Numbered from the stretch's first letter, positions 6,926 to 14,610 are shown. The stretch is 27,628 nucleotides of DNA from JAEXNA01 sp050486105 (GCA_050486105.1 JBJHCR010000047.1:1-27628), one strand, 5' to 3'. A program made the numbers and translations. Notes: generated by a model from the sequence alone, not told the origin.

Positions 6926-8029
6926 ATGAGCAAAGCCAGATCCATCACCCTTCTAGTTCTCGCCCTATGCCTGTCCCTACCACTTTGGGCCGACCTCCCC
7001 GAACCAAGGCAAACTCAGGTGACCGCCTTCGACGGCTTGATTCTTCCGGCCATTTGCGATCTACCTCCGGGGTCTCCGGAACGAGTGATCGTGCTTCTTC
7101 ACGGCTCCGGCTCTCATTCTCGAGATCAGGACCTCGGGGTGGTCACCAAGGATCAGAAGCCCAATCCGCTGTTCTTGAGGCTAGGACAGGAGTTGGCTCG
7201 GCAAGGTTTTGCGACCCTGCGTTTTGATAAAAGAGCCTGGGTGTTGTCTCAGAGGTTATCCGAAGATCCCGAATTCACCAAGACGGCCGTTTTTCGTGAC
7301 TCGGTAGCCGACCCGTACGGTGTGCTCCTCAAAGACGCTCAGAGCGCAGTATCGACCGCTCGTCGGGAATTCCCGGGGCTCCCGGTTTACCTCTTGGGCC
7401 ACAGCGAGGGCTCATATTTCGCCCTCCAGGTAGCTCACGACGATCCCGACATCGCCGGAGTGGGCCTGATCGGTTTCTACTTCACCACCATCCCAGTACA
7501 ATTGATGGAGCAGTATGTCCATCGCAGTAGAGGCTTCTTCGAGGGTCTGGATCAGGATCGAAATGGAGTCTTGAGTTCTGAAGAACTGCACTCCGACAAA
7601 CCCCTTGCCTCCGTTCTTAGGGCTCAACTGGAGGTTTTCGATTTGGATGGCGACGGCGAGATCTCGCTTTCTGAATTCTATGCCGGGCAAGCCAGCAACT
7701 TGCTGGTGCTCCCAGAGCTTTTCCCTGCCTCCTACCTGATAGCGGAATTGCAGCACCCTTCAACTCGAAGCGTGCTCGAAAAGCTTGAGATCCCGTTGAT
7801 CTTTTTTTCTGGAGAGTGGGACAACCAGACTCCCGCCTATCACACCCGGGCGGTAGAAATCGCCGAACGCCAGACCTGGAAAAAGAACAACAAAGCCTTC
7901 CATTACTTCCCTCGAGCCGGGCACGCTCTCGACAAAAGAGAAAGTTATGAAGACATCACCTACACCGTCACCCCAGAGGAGGCCATTCAGCAGGTGGTCA
8001 AGAGTCTGAACGACACCTTCAGGCGGTAA
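6926..8029 (+). CDS. Exported alpha/beta hydrolase with two inserted EF-hands
   Basis: 367 residues starting at ATG 6926 (CAGGAG nine bases upstream). Residues 1-22 form a signal peptide (ARSITLLVLALCLSLPLWA), so it probably acts in the periplasm or outside. The fold is an alpha/beta hydrolase with oxyanion region LLHGSGSHSR, nucleophile elbow LLGHSEGS (Ser160), acid in SGEWDNQ (Asp299) and His333 in RAGHALD. In the cap region two canonical 12-residue EF-hand loops follow each other: DQDRNGVLSSEE (from 209) and DLDGDGEISLSE (from 239). Both have acidic or Asn residues at positions 1, 3 and 5 and Glu at 12. Calcium may therefore gate or stabilise the cap; this is inference. The substrate is unknown, probably an ester or peptide. 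It is monocistronic, divergent from ltaE and convergent with the lipoprotein gene. Confidence 0.85.
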   Translation: MSKARSITLLVLALCLSLPLWADLPEPRQTQVTAFDGLILPAICDLPPGSPERVIVLLHGSGSHSRDQDLGVVTKDQKPNPLFLRLGQELARQGFATLRFDKRAWVLSQRLSEDPEFTKTAVFRDSVADPYGVLLKDAQSAVSTARREFPGLPVYLLGHSEGSYFALQVAHDDPDIAGVGLIGFYFTTIPVQLMEQYVHRSRGFFEGLDQDRNGVLSSEELHSDKPLASVLRAQLEVFDLDGDGEISLSEFYAGQASNLLVLPELFPASYLIAELQHPSTRSVLEKLEIPLIFFSGEWDNQTPAYHTRAVEIAERQTWKKNNKAFHYFPRAGHALDKRESYEDITYTVTPEEAIQQVVKSLNDTFRR

Positions 8030-8044
8030 CTCAAAAAGCCGCCT
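8021..8044. terminator. Weak hairpin between convergent genes
   Basis: AGGCGG (8021-8026) pairs with CCGCCT (8039-8044) around a 12-base loop that holds the hydrolase stop codon and a run of five A. The 3' arm ends on the first base of the lipoprotein stop. The A run lies in the loop and not after the stem, so a bidirectional terminator role is only possible. Confidence 0.25.
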
Positions 8045-8886
8045 TAGCCCGGGTCGCTTTCAGCCCCACCTTCACCGTCGACCTCGACCTTAATGTTGAT
8101 CGACTTGACCATCCGGCCCCCGTCTTGGCTGTCGAAAATTCGGACATCATAGCTGCCGGGCTGCTCGGGGGCCATGAGCTTGATTTCGCCCTTATCCCGT
8201 CCATTGATGTGAGACCAGCGAGCGGCTTGCTTCATATTCTCTTCTGAGGACTCGTCCTTTACCTGGTCAGGGATAAGGCCTATCCAAGCTTTCTGGGCAA
8301 ACTCAGGGGGAGCTTCGAAGCGAACTCCGATATCCTGGCCCAGAGGGTAACGATAACCATCAGGGATAATAGATACCTTGGTCCGGTCATAACCCTTAAC
8401 CCGAAAAGACAGCACGCCGAGGACCTCTCCGTCGTTTCCTCCGGTATAAAGCCGTAGTTCATAGCTGCCAGGCTGCCCCGGAGCCATCAGTCTAAGCTTT
8501 CCCTCCTTGGCTCGCTGCAGAGAGACGGCTCTCCATTTGTGTTCCTCTATAGCCCCTCGCTCTTGGGGAACATCCGGAGTCACGATGGCCAGGAAGGTAT
8601 TAAACGGCAGTTCCTGCCCTTCGGTATTCAAGGCAACGTCCAAATTCTCGTTCATGATCACCTCTCGCTCCTCTTGGGAAAACAAATCGGTTTCCGGATC
8701 CGGCAAGGCCGCCTCCGAGACTTCTTCGCTCGGCTCTTCATCATCGGTGGGGGAGGCTGGTGTTTCCTCGGAGGAGGCTTCAATTTTGGACCTATCGGCG
8801 GGGTCTGAGGCCGGACCACTCTCTTGACTGCATCCGGTGAAGAAAACAAGGCACAAAAAAACTAAGACAAGTATTCTATTTCGCAT
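8044..8886 (-). CDS. Lipoprotein with two beta-sandwich-like repeats
   Basis: 280 residues starting at ATG 8886. A lipoprotein signal peptide (RILVLVFLCLVFFTGC) puts the lipidated cysteine at residue 19. An acidic Ser/Glu/Pro linker of roughly 55 residues follows (EASSEETPASPTDDEEPSEE). Two similar units come next. In both, a basic or polar loop leads to KLRLMAPGQPGSYELRLY in the first and EIKLMAPEQPGSYDVRIF in the second, each followed by G.. and a final strand. The shared LMAP.QPGSY..R.. core suggests a duplicated Ig- or Ca-binding-like beta domain on the cell surface or in the periplasm. No enzyme residues are seen. It is divergent from the zinc-ribbon gene at 9076, and its function is unknown. 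Confidence 0.8.
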   Translation of the reverse strand: MRNRILVLVFLCLVFFTGCSQESGPASDPADRSKIEASSEETPASPTDDEEPSEEVSEAALPDPETDLFSQEEREVIMNENLDVALNTEGQELPFNTFLAIVTPDVPQERGAIEEHKWRAVSLQRAKEGKLRLMAPGQPGSYELRLYTGGNDGEVLGVLSFRVKGYDRTKVSIIPDGYRYPLGQDIGVRFEAPPEFAQKAWIGLIPDQVKDESSEENMKQAARWSHINGRDKGEIKLMAPEQPGSYDVRIFDSQDGGRMVKSINIKVEVDGEGGAESDPG

Positions 8887-9047
8887 CGACCTGAATTCGA
8901 TCCGATCCCCGTAGGACCTGTTTAGAAAAGTGGGTTCATTCTTAAAGAAACTTAGCGCTCTGTCGAGCCTAAGAATTGGGGTTGGTCCTCTCGTTTCAGG
9001 CCGAGTACTATGTGCAAGACTTTACAGATCTTTCACCTCCGAAAGCG

Positions 9048-9053
9048 TATAAT
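9048..9053 (+). promoter_or_regulatory. Possible -10 element
   Basis: A perfect TATAAT lies 22 bases before the ATG at 9076, just ahead of the GGAGG ribosome site at 9062-9066. No convincing -35 is found at 16-18 bases upstream, so this is a weak call. Confidence 0.25.
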
Positions 9054-9075
9054 AGTGAGGTGGAGGATTGTGGAG

Positions 9076-9621
9076 ATGGGAAAGTTCGACAAGAAAGCCG
9101 TGGGGTTCACCCCCAAGAACCTTGCTCAGGCATTGAAAAAGAGACCTCAAGAGTCCGCTGAAGAAGACAGCAAACCCCAACCCGTTAAGCCTCAGAAATC
9201 GAATGTCAAGGTGCAAGTCCATCTAGGCGGAGTGGTGGAAGCTCTGGTCCAGGCGGCCCGCTTTGTAGGGTCCTACCGGCTTTATCGCCGGCAGGAGTTC
9301 GAGCAGAAACTCGATCGAGGGGTCCTGGCCTTGGCGGCCCGCTTCCAAGGCTTGGTGGGCTTGCCTGACTTACTTATGGCAGAATTGTGCAACGCAGAAG
9401 AAGGCGTGGCCAGTTTTCAGCGTCTGCTAACCCGAGGTCATTGCCACTGGTTGTGCGATCTTGACGACGAGCCGCTCTATCTCTTTCCGGCCTTTTCGGT
9501 CAAAGCCTGGGTCTGTCGCCATTGCGACTCACACTTTCCCGAATCCGGGGCCCCAAAGACGCCATCCGATGCCCGAACCTGCCCTGGCTGCGGTGCCCAA
9601 CTCGAGCTTATCCTCTCGTAG
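9076..9621 (+). CDS. Hypothetical zinc-ribbon protein
   Basis: 181 residues from ATG 9076, chosen for GGAGG nine bases upstream. The frame is open further up, but that part overlaps the possible promoter. The N-terminus is basic and likely disordered to about residue 48. A helical middle follows (GGVVEALVQAARFVGSYRLYRRQEFEQKL, in two stretches), then a C-terminal four-cysteine ribbon with Cys147/Cys150 (CRHC) and Cys169/Cys172 (CPGC). There is an additional GHCHWLC at 121-127. No named family is recognised. Zinc binding is very likely from the CxxC pairs. It stands alone between the lipoprotein gene and the threonine aldolase remnant. Confidence 0.7.
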   Translation: MGKFDKKAVGFTPKNLAQALKKRPQESAEEDSKPQPVKPQKSNVKVQVHLGGVVEALVQAARFVGSYRLYRRQEFEQKLDRGVLALAARFQGLVGLPDLLMAELCNAEEGVASFQRLLTRGHCHWLCDLDDEPLYLFPAFSVKAWVCRHCDSHFPESGAPKTPSDARTCPGCGAQLELILS

Positions 9622-9660
9622 GGCCGGAGGTCTTGACGCCTGAACCTATACTTCTGTGCG

Positions 9661-10018
9661 CTAAGTCGTCCGCATCCTGTCGAGAAATGGCCTGTTTGGC
9701 ATTCGTCGCTGTCGGAACACCACCAGATTAGTCTGCACCCCATCCAGGTCTATTTCGACTTCCGCAACCTTGGCCAGACGCTGGGCCAACTGGGTGGCCA
9801 GGTGTTGCACCAAGTCCCGCAAACAATGCAAACCTCGAGCGGTCACAACTCCAGCCTGCCGCATGCCCTCACCCAGGAGATTGCGCATCCTCCGAGCGGA
9901 GGTCGGAGAGTGAAGAGCGAGTTCTGAGTTGATGTGGGATTGATCGCCAAGGAGAACTTCGGTCTCCCGAGGAGCGTAACCCGCATAGAGATCAGGTTGC
10001 CCGTGATTCCACCGGGCA
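9661..10018 (-). pseudogene. ltaE: Decayed second copy of the L-threonine aldolase gene
   Basis: The DNA closely follows the intact gene at 5755-6801 and looks well over 80 percent identical in the best stretch, judged by eye. Recognisable pieces in order are GITGNLIS (frame-shifted from the rest), TEVLLGDQSHI, then a jump over about 120 residues straight to TSARRMRNLLGEGMRQAG, and VEIDLDGVQTNLVVFRQRR with RPFLDRMR. The PLP lysine region and both ends are missing, and at least one frameshift is present, so it cannot encode an active enzyme. It lies back to back with a family A gene, whereas the intact copy lies tail to tail with one. It marks a duplicated and rearranged segment. Confidence 0.85.
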
Positions 10019-10115
10019 GGAGGCCCCAGGACCTGCATATAGAAGAACGTGACGAGGTGAAAGTTCCCAATAGGAACTACCACCTCAAGTAGCTTGAGTG
10101 CCGAGGAGGCTCACC

Positions 10116-10630
10116 ATGGATATGCTTAAGACCCCAGCCAGAATCTTGACCGCACTTGAAAGACTCGACAGTCAAGCTCGAAAAAGCCCCCTGTACTTGG
10201 ATCCGGTAACCACGCGGGACAAGTCCATTAGGACATGGTCAGTGCTCTTGATCATGGGTTTTGGCTTTTTCTACATTGCTACCGAGTCCACTGAACCGAA
10301 GGTGAACCATTTGGGAATCGCCTTGGCCCTCTTCGCTGTACTGTTGGTCATGAACGTCTTCAATGAGTTTTGGATGATCGACTTTGAAAATCGCTGCCTG
10401 AGGTTTCAAAGAACTTTTCTCGGACTTTGCTACACCTTGAAAACTGTCCCCTTTGACGATCTTCTCACCCTAGCAGTGAGTGGACATTTGCACTCTCGAA
10501 AGTCCAACAACACCACCACCACCTGGTGGGAGCATGGAATTGCCATCCTTTCCAAGGACGGTGCCAACCATAGTGTTTTTCCCAGTCTTTCTCGGAAGTT
10601 TGAAACCGTGTGTGAGGTAGCCGAGAAGCT
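10116..10630 (+). CDS. Family A-like membrane/PH-like protein, 5' part up to an assembly gap
   Basis: It starts at ATG 10116 with GAGGAGG seven bases upstream; an in-frame GTG at 10098 lies ahead of that site. Hydrophobic segments lie near SVLLIMGFGFFYIATES and HLGIALALFAVLLVMNVF. A strand-rich soluble part (MIDFENRCLRFQRTF, TVPFDDLLTLAVSG, HGIAILSKDG) then leads to a helix (CEVAEKL). This is the same architecture as the gene at 5184, but more diverged. The reading frame enters ten Ns at 10631. The bases on either side share GCT. Collapsing that overlap gives GAG AAG CTG GCT CAG and continues in frame into VLDLPLMEPQEE, with no stop until 11523. The two halves are thus probably one gene of about 465 codons with two A-type domains. 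Confidence 0.65.
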
Positions 10631-10640
10631 NNNNNNNNNN
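10631..10640. other. Assembly gap (10 N) inside a coding region
   Basis: Ten Ns of likely arbitrary length. Flanks ...GAGAAGCT and GCTGGCTCAG overlap by GCT. Merging them restores one open reading frame, while the nominal ten bases break it. Confidence 0.9.
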
Positions 10641-10641
10641 G

Positions 10642-11523
10642 CTGGCTCAGGTCCTGGACCTGCCACTGATGGAACCGCAAGAAGAGAGTCGGCTTGCCGT
10701 AGAAAAACAAAACGGAGTGCCAACTTTCAAGTATCGGAGCAAACTTCACGACCAAATCGCGAAACAAGTCCCACTCGAGACTCTTCTTAAAAAGAAGCCA
10801 TCCGAAGAAGAATTGGTGCCCTATTGCGAGCAAAAGACGGAAACTCAGGGATCCTCCCCAGAAGTCGTCTCGACTCTTCAGTCGCCGGGCCGAGCATCCT
10901 GGTCCCAAACTTCAGACAAAGATGAAGTTGTGGAGGAACTCAGTGGAAAGCCTATGAGAGAGGACCCCATCAAGAACGTTGATCCGGACAAGTACGAAGT
11001 TGTAGAGGAACAAAGTCGAGGCGGCCAACTTGGGTGCGCCCTGTTCGGTTTGATGTTCAGTGCACCCTTCTCCCTTGGGGGGATCGGAGCTCTCTATCAG
11101 TCCATCACCGAGCCGACCGGCGCTAGTATCTTTTTCGGCGTCGTGATTGGATTGCCGGCCATTTGGTTCACTTGGTATCTTGGCTACTGGGCCATTAACC
11201 CCATCATCAAGCAAGTTACCTACATTGATCGAAGTCGGATCGCAAGCCTCGATCAAGTTCGGTCTCTAGGACAGCACAAAGTGCAAGAAGTGATCATTCC
11301 TCACGATGCCCAAGTTCGGGTTTTCGAGGGTTCGACCAGCATGGGCTCCTCAGGACAAAGAAGCCTGGACTGGATGCTCACCATCCGTTCCTCAGATGGC
11401 ACTCACCTCTTCGACCTTCCAAGGCCCAAAAGCAGGGAGGAGGCCGTTAAGGAAGCCCAGCGCGTGGCAGANNNNNNNNNNGTTCTCGACATCGAGGTCG
11501 AAATCAAGAGCGAGTTCACCTGA
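10642..11523 (+). CDS. Family A membrane/PH-like protein, 3' part after the gap
   Basis: The open frame runs from the gap edge to TGA 11523. The first residues (LAQVLDLPLMEPQEE) look like the last helix of the preceding A-type domain. A charged linker of about 100 residues follows, containing DKDEVVEELS and DKYEVVEEQS. Then come two membrane segments (CALFGLMFSAPFSLGGIGAL and IFFGVVIGLPAIWFTWYLGY) and the signature NPIIKQVTYIDRSRI. The rest is the PH-like tail ending KSREEAVKEAQRVA...VLDIEVEI. If it were a separate gene, ATG 10669 would be the start, but no ribosome site supports that. A second N run sits at 11472. The stop lies 33 bases from the stop of family B copy 2. Confidence 0.7.
   Translation: MAQVLDLPLMEPQEESRLAVEKQNGVPTFKYRSKLHDQIAKQVPLETLLKKKPSEEELVPYCEQKTETQGSSPEVVSTLQSPGRASWSQTSDKDEVVEELSGKPMREDPIKNVDPDKYEVVEEQSRGGQLGCALFGLMFSAPFSLGGIGALYQSITEPTGASIFFGVVIGLPAIWFTWYLGYWAINPIIKQVTYIDRSRIASLDQVRSLGQHKVQEVIIPHDAQVRVFEGSTSMGSSGQRSLDWMLTIRSSDGTHLFDLPRPKSREEAVKEAQRVAXXXXVLDIEVEIKSEFT
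11472..11481. other. Assembly gap (10 N) inside a coding region
   Basis: The Ns fall between GTGGCAGA and GTTCTCGACATC. In the paralogous remnant at 3424-3588 the same site reads GCCGGAGTTCTCGAC with no insertion. The true gap is probably a single base, and the frame is kept either way. Confidence 0.85.
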
Positions 11524-11534
11524 ATGGTGGTTCT

Positions 11535-11555
11535 CAAAGTCGCTTGCCGACTTTG
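11535..11555. terminator. Perfect hairpin between convergent A and B genes
   Basis: CAAAGTCG (11535-11542) and CGACTTTG (11548-11555) form an 8-bp perfect stem with the 5-base loop CTTGC. It sits in the 33-base gap between the family A stop (11523) and the family B stop (11557). There is no long T run, but the position suits a bidirectional transcription end. Confidence 0.4.
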
Positions 11556-11556
11556 T

Positions 11557-12960
11557 TCAGAGAGCCGCCGAGAACAACAAGAGTTCCGTTGTCTGCTCTT
11601 CCAGGGCCCTTCTGAGCCACTCTTCTCGCTCGGTGTGGGGATTAGAGCCCGTCAGATGAACAATGGCACCACTGGCCAGGACAACCATACCTAGGACTGG
11701 ACTGAGGAATACTGTCGCCGCTCCCACCCCACCAAGGGTCTTGCCAACCAAGCCTCGTCGTTTCTTACGCCTGTGATGATAGAGCTCCAGCTCCTGAAAA
11801 TAATCGGTTAGCGATTCGGTAGCCAAACACTCGGACAGGTGTTGAGCGGCGAGCTTAACCCGCTCTCTCTTGGCCTCGGATTCGACCAAAGAAAAGCCCG
11901 TGAGGTCGGTCTGCAGGCCGTCCGCACTCAGAAAAACGGCCACCGAGCAAGCCAATTCTCGGTGCCCGAAAGGTTCCTCGCAAAGAACGGTCCCGTCCTT
12001 GATCCAAGTGAGCTTAGAGGGATGGACAACCGTTCTCCAACTCTCGCCCCTGGGAGCTCGCTTGGACCCCCGATTATAGGCTGGAGCCTTCCCGATGGAG
12101 AGCAAGAAGACGAGACTCGACTCAGACGGCAGAGTCAGCTTTGGAAACACGAGTCTGGCCACCTCTGCTTCCCAGCAGTCAACAAGCCCCTTCTGCCTCC
12201 TGGCCGTGCTGATAGGGGCTTGAAATGGAGTGAGTTCGAGGGTGGAAGCAGACAAGGCAAACTTTGGAAGCTCTGGCTCGGTCGCCCGAATCCCAATGGG
12301 AACGGCAAAAAATCCCCAGCCGTGCCTCGGACAATTCAAGAGGGAATCGAGGCGACGACCATCCACAAAAAGAGGAGCGGGGCACGGATAGCAGCGCTCT
12401 GCCAAGACCCTTGCAAGATCGATATTTTGACCGGAGTTGGCCACCGCTGTTCCCACCCAGTTCGCACCAATCCTTGAGTCTTTAGCGAACTTGATGATCA
12501 AGCCGGAGGCTCCTAAGGATCCTGGTCCGATCTTGCGGCACAGATCATTGTTCTCCCACCGCAAGTGGAATTCGCTGCCTTGAGCCTGGACTTCAAAACT
12601 CCACCCATCTTTCGCCCCCACCGACCAGAGTCCGTCCAAGAGGGGAATCAACCCGGGCTCCGACGAGGGTTCGGGGTCAAAAAAGCTCCTTTCGACCATA
12701 TCCAAATCTAGATCACGACCTTCGAAGAGCACTTGAATTTCCGACCTACCTAGTCTGACTCGAACGGGCTGACGGGGGTCTAAGGCGACAGCGGTCTGGA
12801 TCAGACGGACCACCCAGGCGTGGTCGAAAGGATCGCGGAACAGGGCCATCTTGCTTAGGGCATGCTTACGGGATAGGGTGAAGGCTCGCTCTTCCGACTC
12901 GACTTCGCCGTAAGTACGTTGGGCATCCAAGTAGGCGTCTAGTTTCGCTGGGTCTGTCAT
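11557..12960 (-). CDS. Family B protein, degenerate Hsp90/GHKL-like, copy 2
   Basis: 467 residues from ATG 12960, alignable over its whole length with the protein at 3615-5024. Shared blocks are HAL.K.A.FRDPF.HAW.VR in the first helices, D..PVRVRLGRSEIQVLFEGR, AERCYP.PAPL..DGRRLDSLLNCP.HGWGFFAVPI and a C-terminal stretch VAVFLSA.GLQTDL.GF.LVESEAKRER, then a basic RRKKRRG and a hydrophobic glycine-rich hairpin (VFLSPVLGMVVLASGAIVHL). The first third resembles the Hsp90/GHKL fold in layout, but without a recognisable ATP-binding Asn or Asp-Gly loop. The strongest conservation is in the middle and the pre-membrane segment, which suggests selection on something other than ATP hydrolysis. Its 3' end faces the family A gene. 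The function is unknown. Confidence 0.75.
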   Translation of the reverse strand: MTDPAKLDAYLDAQRTYGEVESEERAFTLSRKHALSKMALFRDPFDHAWVVRLIQTAVALDPRQPVRVRLGRSEIQVLFEGRDLDLDMVERSFFDPEPSSEPGLIPLLDGLWSVGAKDGWSFEVQAQGSEFHLRWENNDLCRKIGPGSLGASGLIIKFAKDSRIGANWVGTAVANSGQNIDLARVLAERCYPCPAPLFVDGRRLDSLLNCPRHGWGFFAVPIGIRATEPELPKFALSASTLELTPFQAPISTARRQKGLVDCWEAEVARLVFPKLTLPSESSLVFLLSIGKAPAYNRGSKRAPRGESWRTVVHPSKLTWIKDGTVLCEEPFGHRELACSVAVFLSADGLQTDLTGFSLVESEAKRERVKLAAQHLSECLATESLTDYFQELELYHHRRKKRRGLVGKTLGGVGAATVFLSPVLGMVVLASGAIVHLTGSNPHTEREEWLRRALEEQTTELLLFSAAL

Positions 12961-13033
12961 GACAAGTTTCGGTTTTCTCTAGCTATCGGGAGATCCCTAG
13001 AAGGCCAACAGCTCCCTCGAGGTTGTAGCCCTC

Positions 13034-13050
13034 GAAGGCCTCAGGCCTTC
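13034..13050. terminator. Perfect hairpin downstream of the S8 protease gene
   Basis: GAAGGCC-TCA-GGCCTTC is a 7-bp perfect inverted repeat with a 3-base loop, in the 240-base gap between the family B start (12960) and the S8 protease end (13201). No T run follows on either strand. It could end transcription from the protease gene or be an operator. Nothing else is seen in the gap. Confidence 0.25.
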
Positions 13051-13200
13051 ACCAATGTGGAACGAAATATCGGCCTTGGTTTGCTAAGTAGAGAAAATCG
13101 AAGGTACACGTGCTTCGGAAGAGAGCGAGAACAAGAGCCGGAACGAGGCTACCGACTGCGTAGACACTATTCTCGACAGGGAAGTCGAGGCTTTTCAAGT

Positions 13201-14487
13201 TTACGCAGCCAACTCCAGCACTTCCTCGGGTTGAATCACTCCGGCTCCAACCTCATCCCTCGGACCTCGACTTCTTCCGGCTTCGGAGATGATCAAATCT
13301 TCGATTTCTTGAGGGCTGAGGTTGGGATTAGCAGCCTTAATCTGAGCGATGAGGGCAGCTACCTGAGGAGCAGCGAAAGAGGTGCCATTCTTTCTCTCGG
13401 TGTTACCCTCCTGAGTGGTGATTTCCAGATTCACCCCGGGTGCCGAGATCTCTGCCCCTGCATTGGGAGAGTTGAAAGTCGCGCTCCCGTTGCGATTGTC
13501 GACCGCTCCCACCACGGTCTTGTAGTCGTTGGCTAGAGCGCTCCGAAAAAACTGCTGGTCAGTCTCCACTCCCAAGTCTTCGAGTTCGGAAGCAAAGCTC
13601 CCCAAGTTGCCTGAAGTGACAACGTGGGCCAAACCAGCTTCGCTGGCCTTGCGGGAGACTTCGTCGTAACGCTCCTTTGACTCAGCAATCCTATCACTAG
13701 ATCCGGCCACATCACCGATATGGTCCACGAGTGCCTGGACGAATTCCCGATCGCTTGCTCCTTCAGGGAGTTCTAGGGTTTGGGCCAAATTGTTCCGAAA
13801 CTCTTCGTCTTCCTTTGCTTCATCCCACAGGTCTCGAGCCACTCGAGCTTCGGCCACGCTCTGAGACTGGTTGACGACAGTGATCTTCGAGTCCTTATCG
13901 TCAAGAATCTCTTCTAGACCGCCGGTGGTATTGTCCAATAGGCCGGTAAAGCGATCCTCGATGTAGGAATCCAATCCCTCGTTCTTGCCATTCTCAAGGT
14001 CTCTGCGAAGGTCAGAAAGACTACCGCCCCCATTGATCTGGTAGCGCTGAACGTCTTCATCCTCAAACCCCTCAGCCTGGATCACTCCTTCGACCAACTC
14101 GCCGTGACTGTTTTCTTCATCCGGCTTGGCGTTGAAGCTGTCGAATACTGCGATGGTGGCATCGGGATCTTTTTCCTCGGCGCGGCGAGTGGAGTCTCCC
14201 CGGTTGAAGAAGAAGTCCTTGACCCCTCCAGCAGCTCCCTGTACTCCCTCAACGAAACCCTTGAAGCGATCTCTGATGCCGTCTTCGGCTTCATCTGAGG
14301 CCTGGCTTGAACGAGCCTCCCGAGAGACCGCCATTCGATCGGCTTGAGGTGTCGGTCGGGAAGGCCTGGAATTCAGATTGCTAGATTTCGGCGCTTCTTT
14401 GGATTTGAACCTGTCGCTGCTGAGGGATTCCTGAGCTCGATTCTTGATCCTACTACCAAGGCCCCTGATTTTGTCCACTCTGCTCAC
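13201..14487 (-). CDS. Subtilisin-like serine protease (S8), no signal peptide
   Basis: 428 residues starting at GTG 14487, with AAGGAGAG about eight bases upstream. The C-terminal 320 residues carry the S8 triad: Asp116 in ATIAVFDSF, His128 in SHGELVEGVI, oxyanion Asn294 in VTSGNLGS and Ser370 in NGTSFAAPQVAAL. The spacing between Asp and His is short and the domain is smaller than secreted subtilisins. Residues 1-108 are basic and Ser-rich, with the helix GIRDRFKGFVEGVQGAAGGV and no hydrophobic signal. It is therefore either cytosolic or exported by a route not visible here. The N-terminal part may be a propeptide or targeting segment. It is followed upstream by another minus-strand gene and then a calpain-like protease, suggesting a protease group. 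Confidence 0.9.
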   Translation of the reverse strand: MSRVDKIRGLGSRIKNRAQESLSSDRFKSKEAPKSSNLNSRPSRPTPQADRMAVSREARSSQASDEAEDGIRDRFKGFVEGVQGAAGGVKDFFFNRGDSTRRAEEKDPDATIAVFDSFNAKPDEENSHGELVEGVIQAEGFEDEDVQRYQINGGGSLSDLRRDLENGKNEGLDSYIEDRFTGLLDNTTGGLEEILDDKDSKITVVNQSQSVAEARVARDLWDEAKEDEEFRNNLAQTLELPEGASDREFVQALVDHIGDVAGSSDRIAESKERYDEVSRKASEAGLAHVVTSGNLGSFASELEDLGVETDQQFFRSALANDYKTVVGAVDNRNGSATFNSPNAGAEISAPGVNLEITTQEGNTERKNGTSFAAPQVAALIAQIKAANPNLSPQEIEDLIISEAGRSRGPRDEVGAGVIQPEEVLELAA

Positions 14488-14568
14488 AGTTATCGCTCTC
14501 CTTCAACCCCTACCGACAGGCTCACTTTAGCTTGAGTCTGTGGAAAGGCCCTGGAGTTGAATTCCTAG

Positions 14569-14587
14569 TTGTGAACGGTTTGTGAAC
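14569..14587. promoter_or_regulatory. Direct repeat TTGTGAAC, 11-base period
   Basis: TTGTGAAC occurs at 14569-14576 and again at 14580-14587, exactly 11 bases apart, one helical turn. It is about 85-100 bases upstream of the S8 protease start (minus strand reads GTTCACAA twice). This looks like an operator for a dimeric regulator, but no regulator is identified. Confidence 0.3.
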
Positions 14588-14610
14588 ATTCAAACACAGG
14601 AGGTCAAACA

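Noticed and set aside
13057..13536. Plus-strand frame of 159 codons across the end of the S8 gene
   Set aside because: Mostly antisense to the protease C-terminus, with no family pattern.
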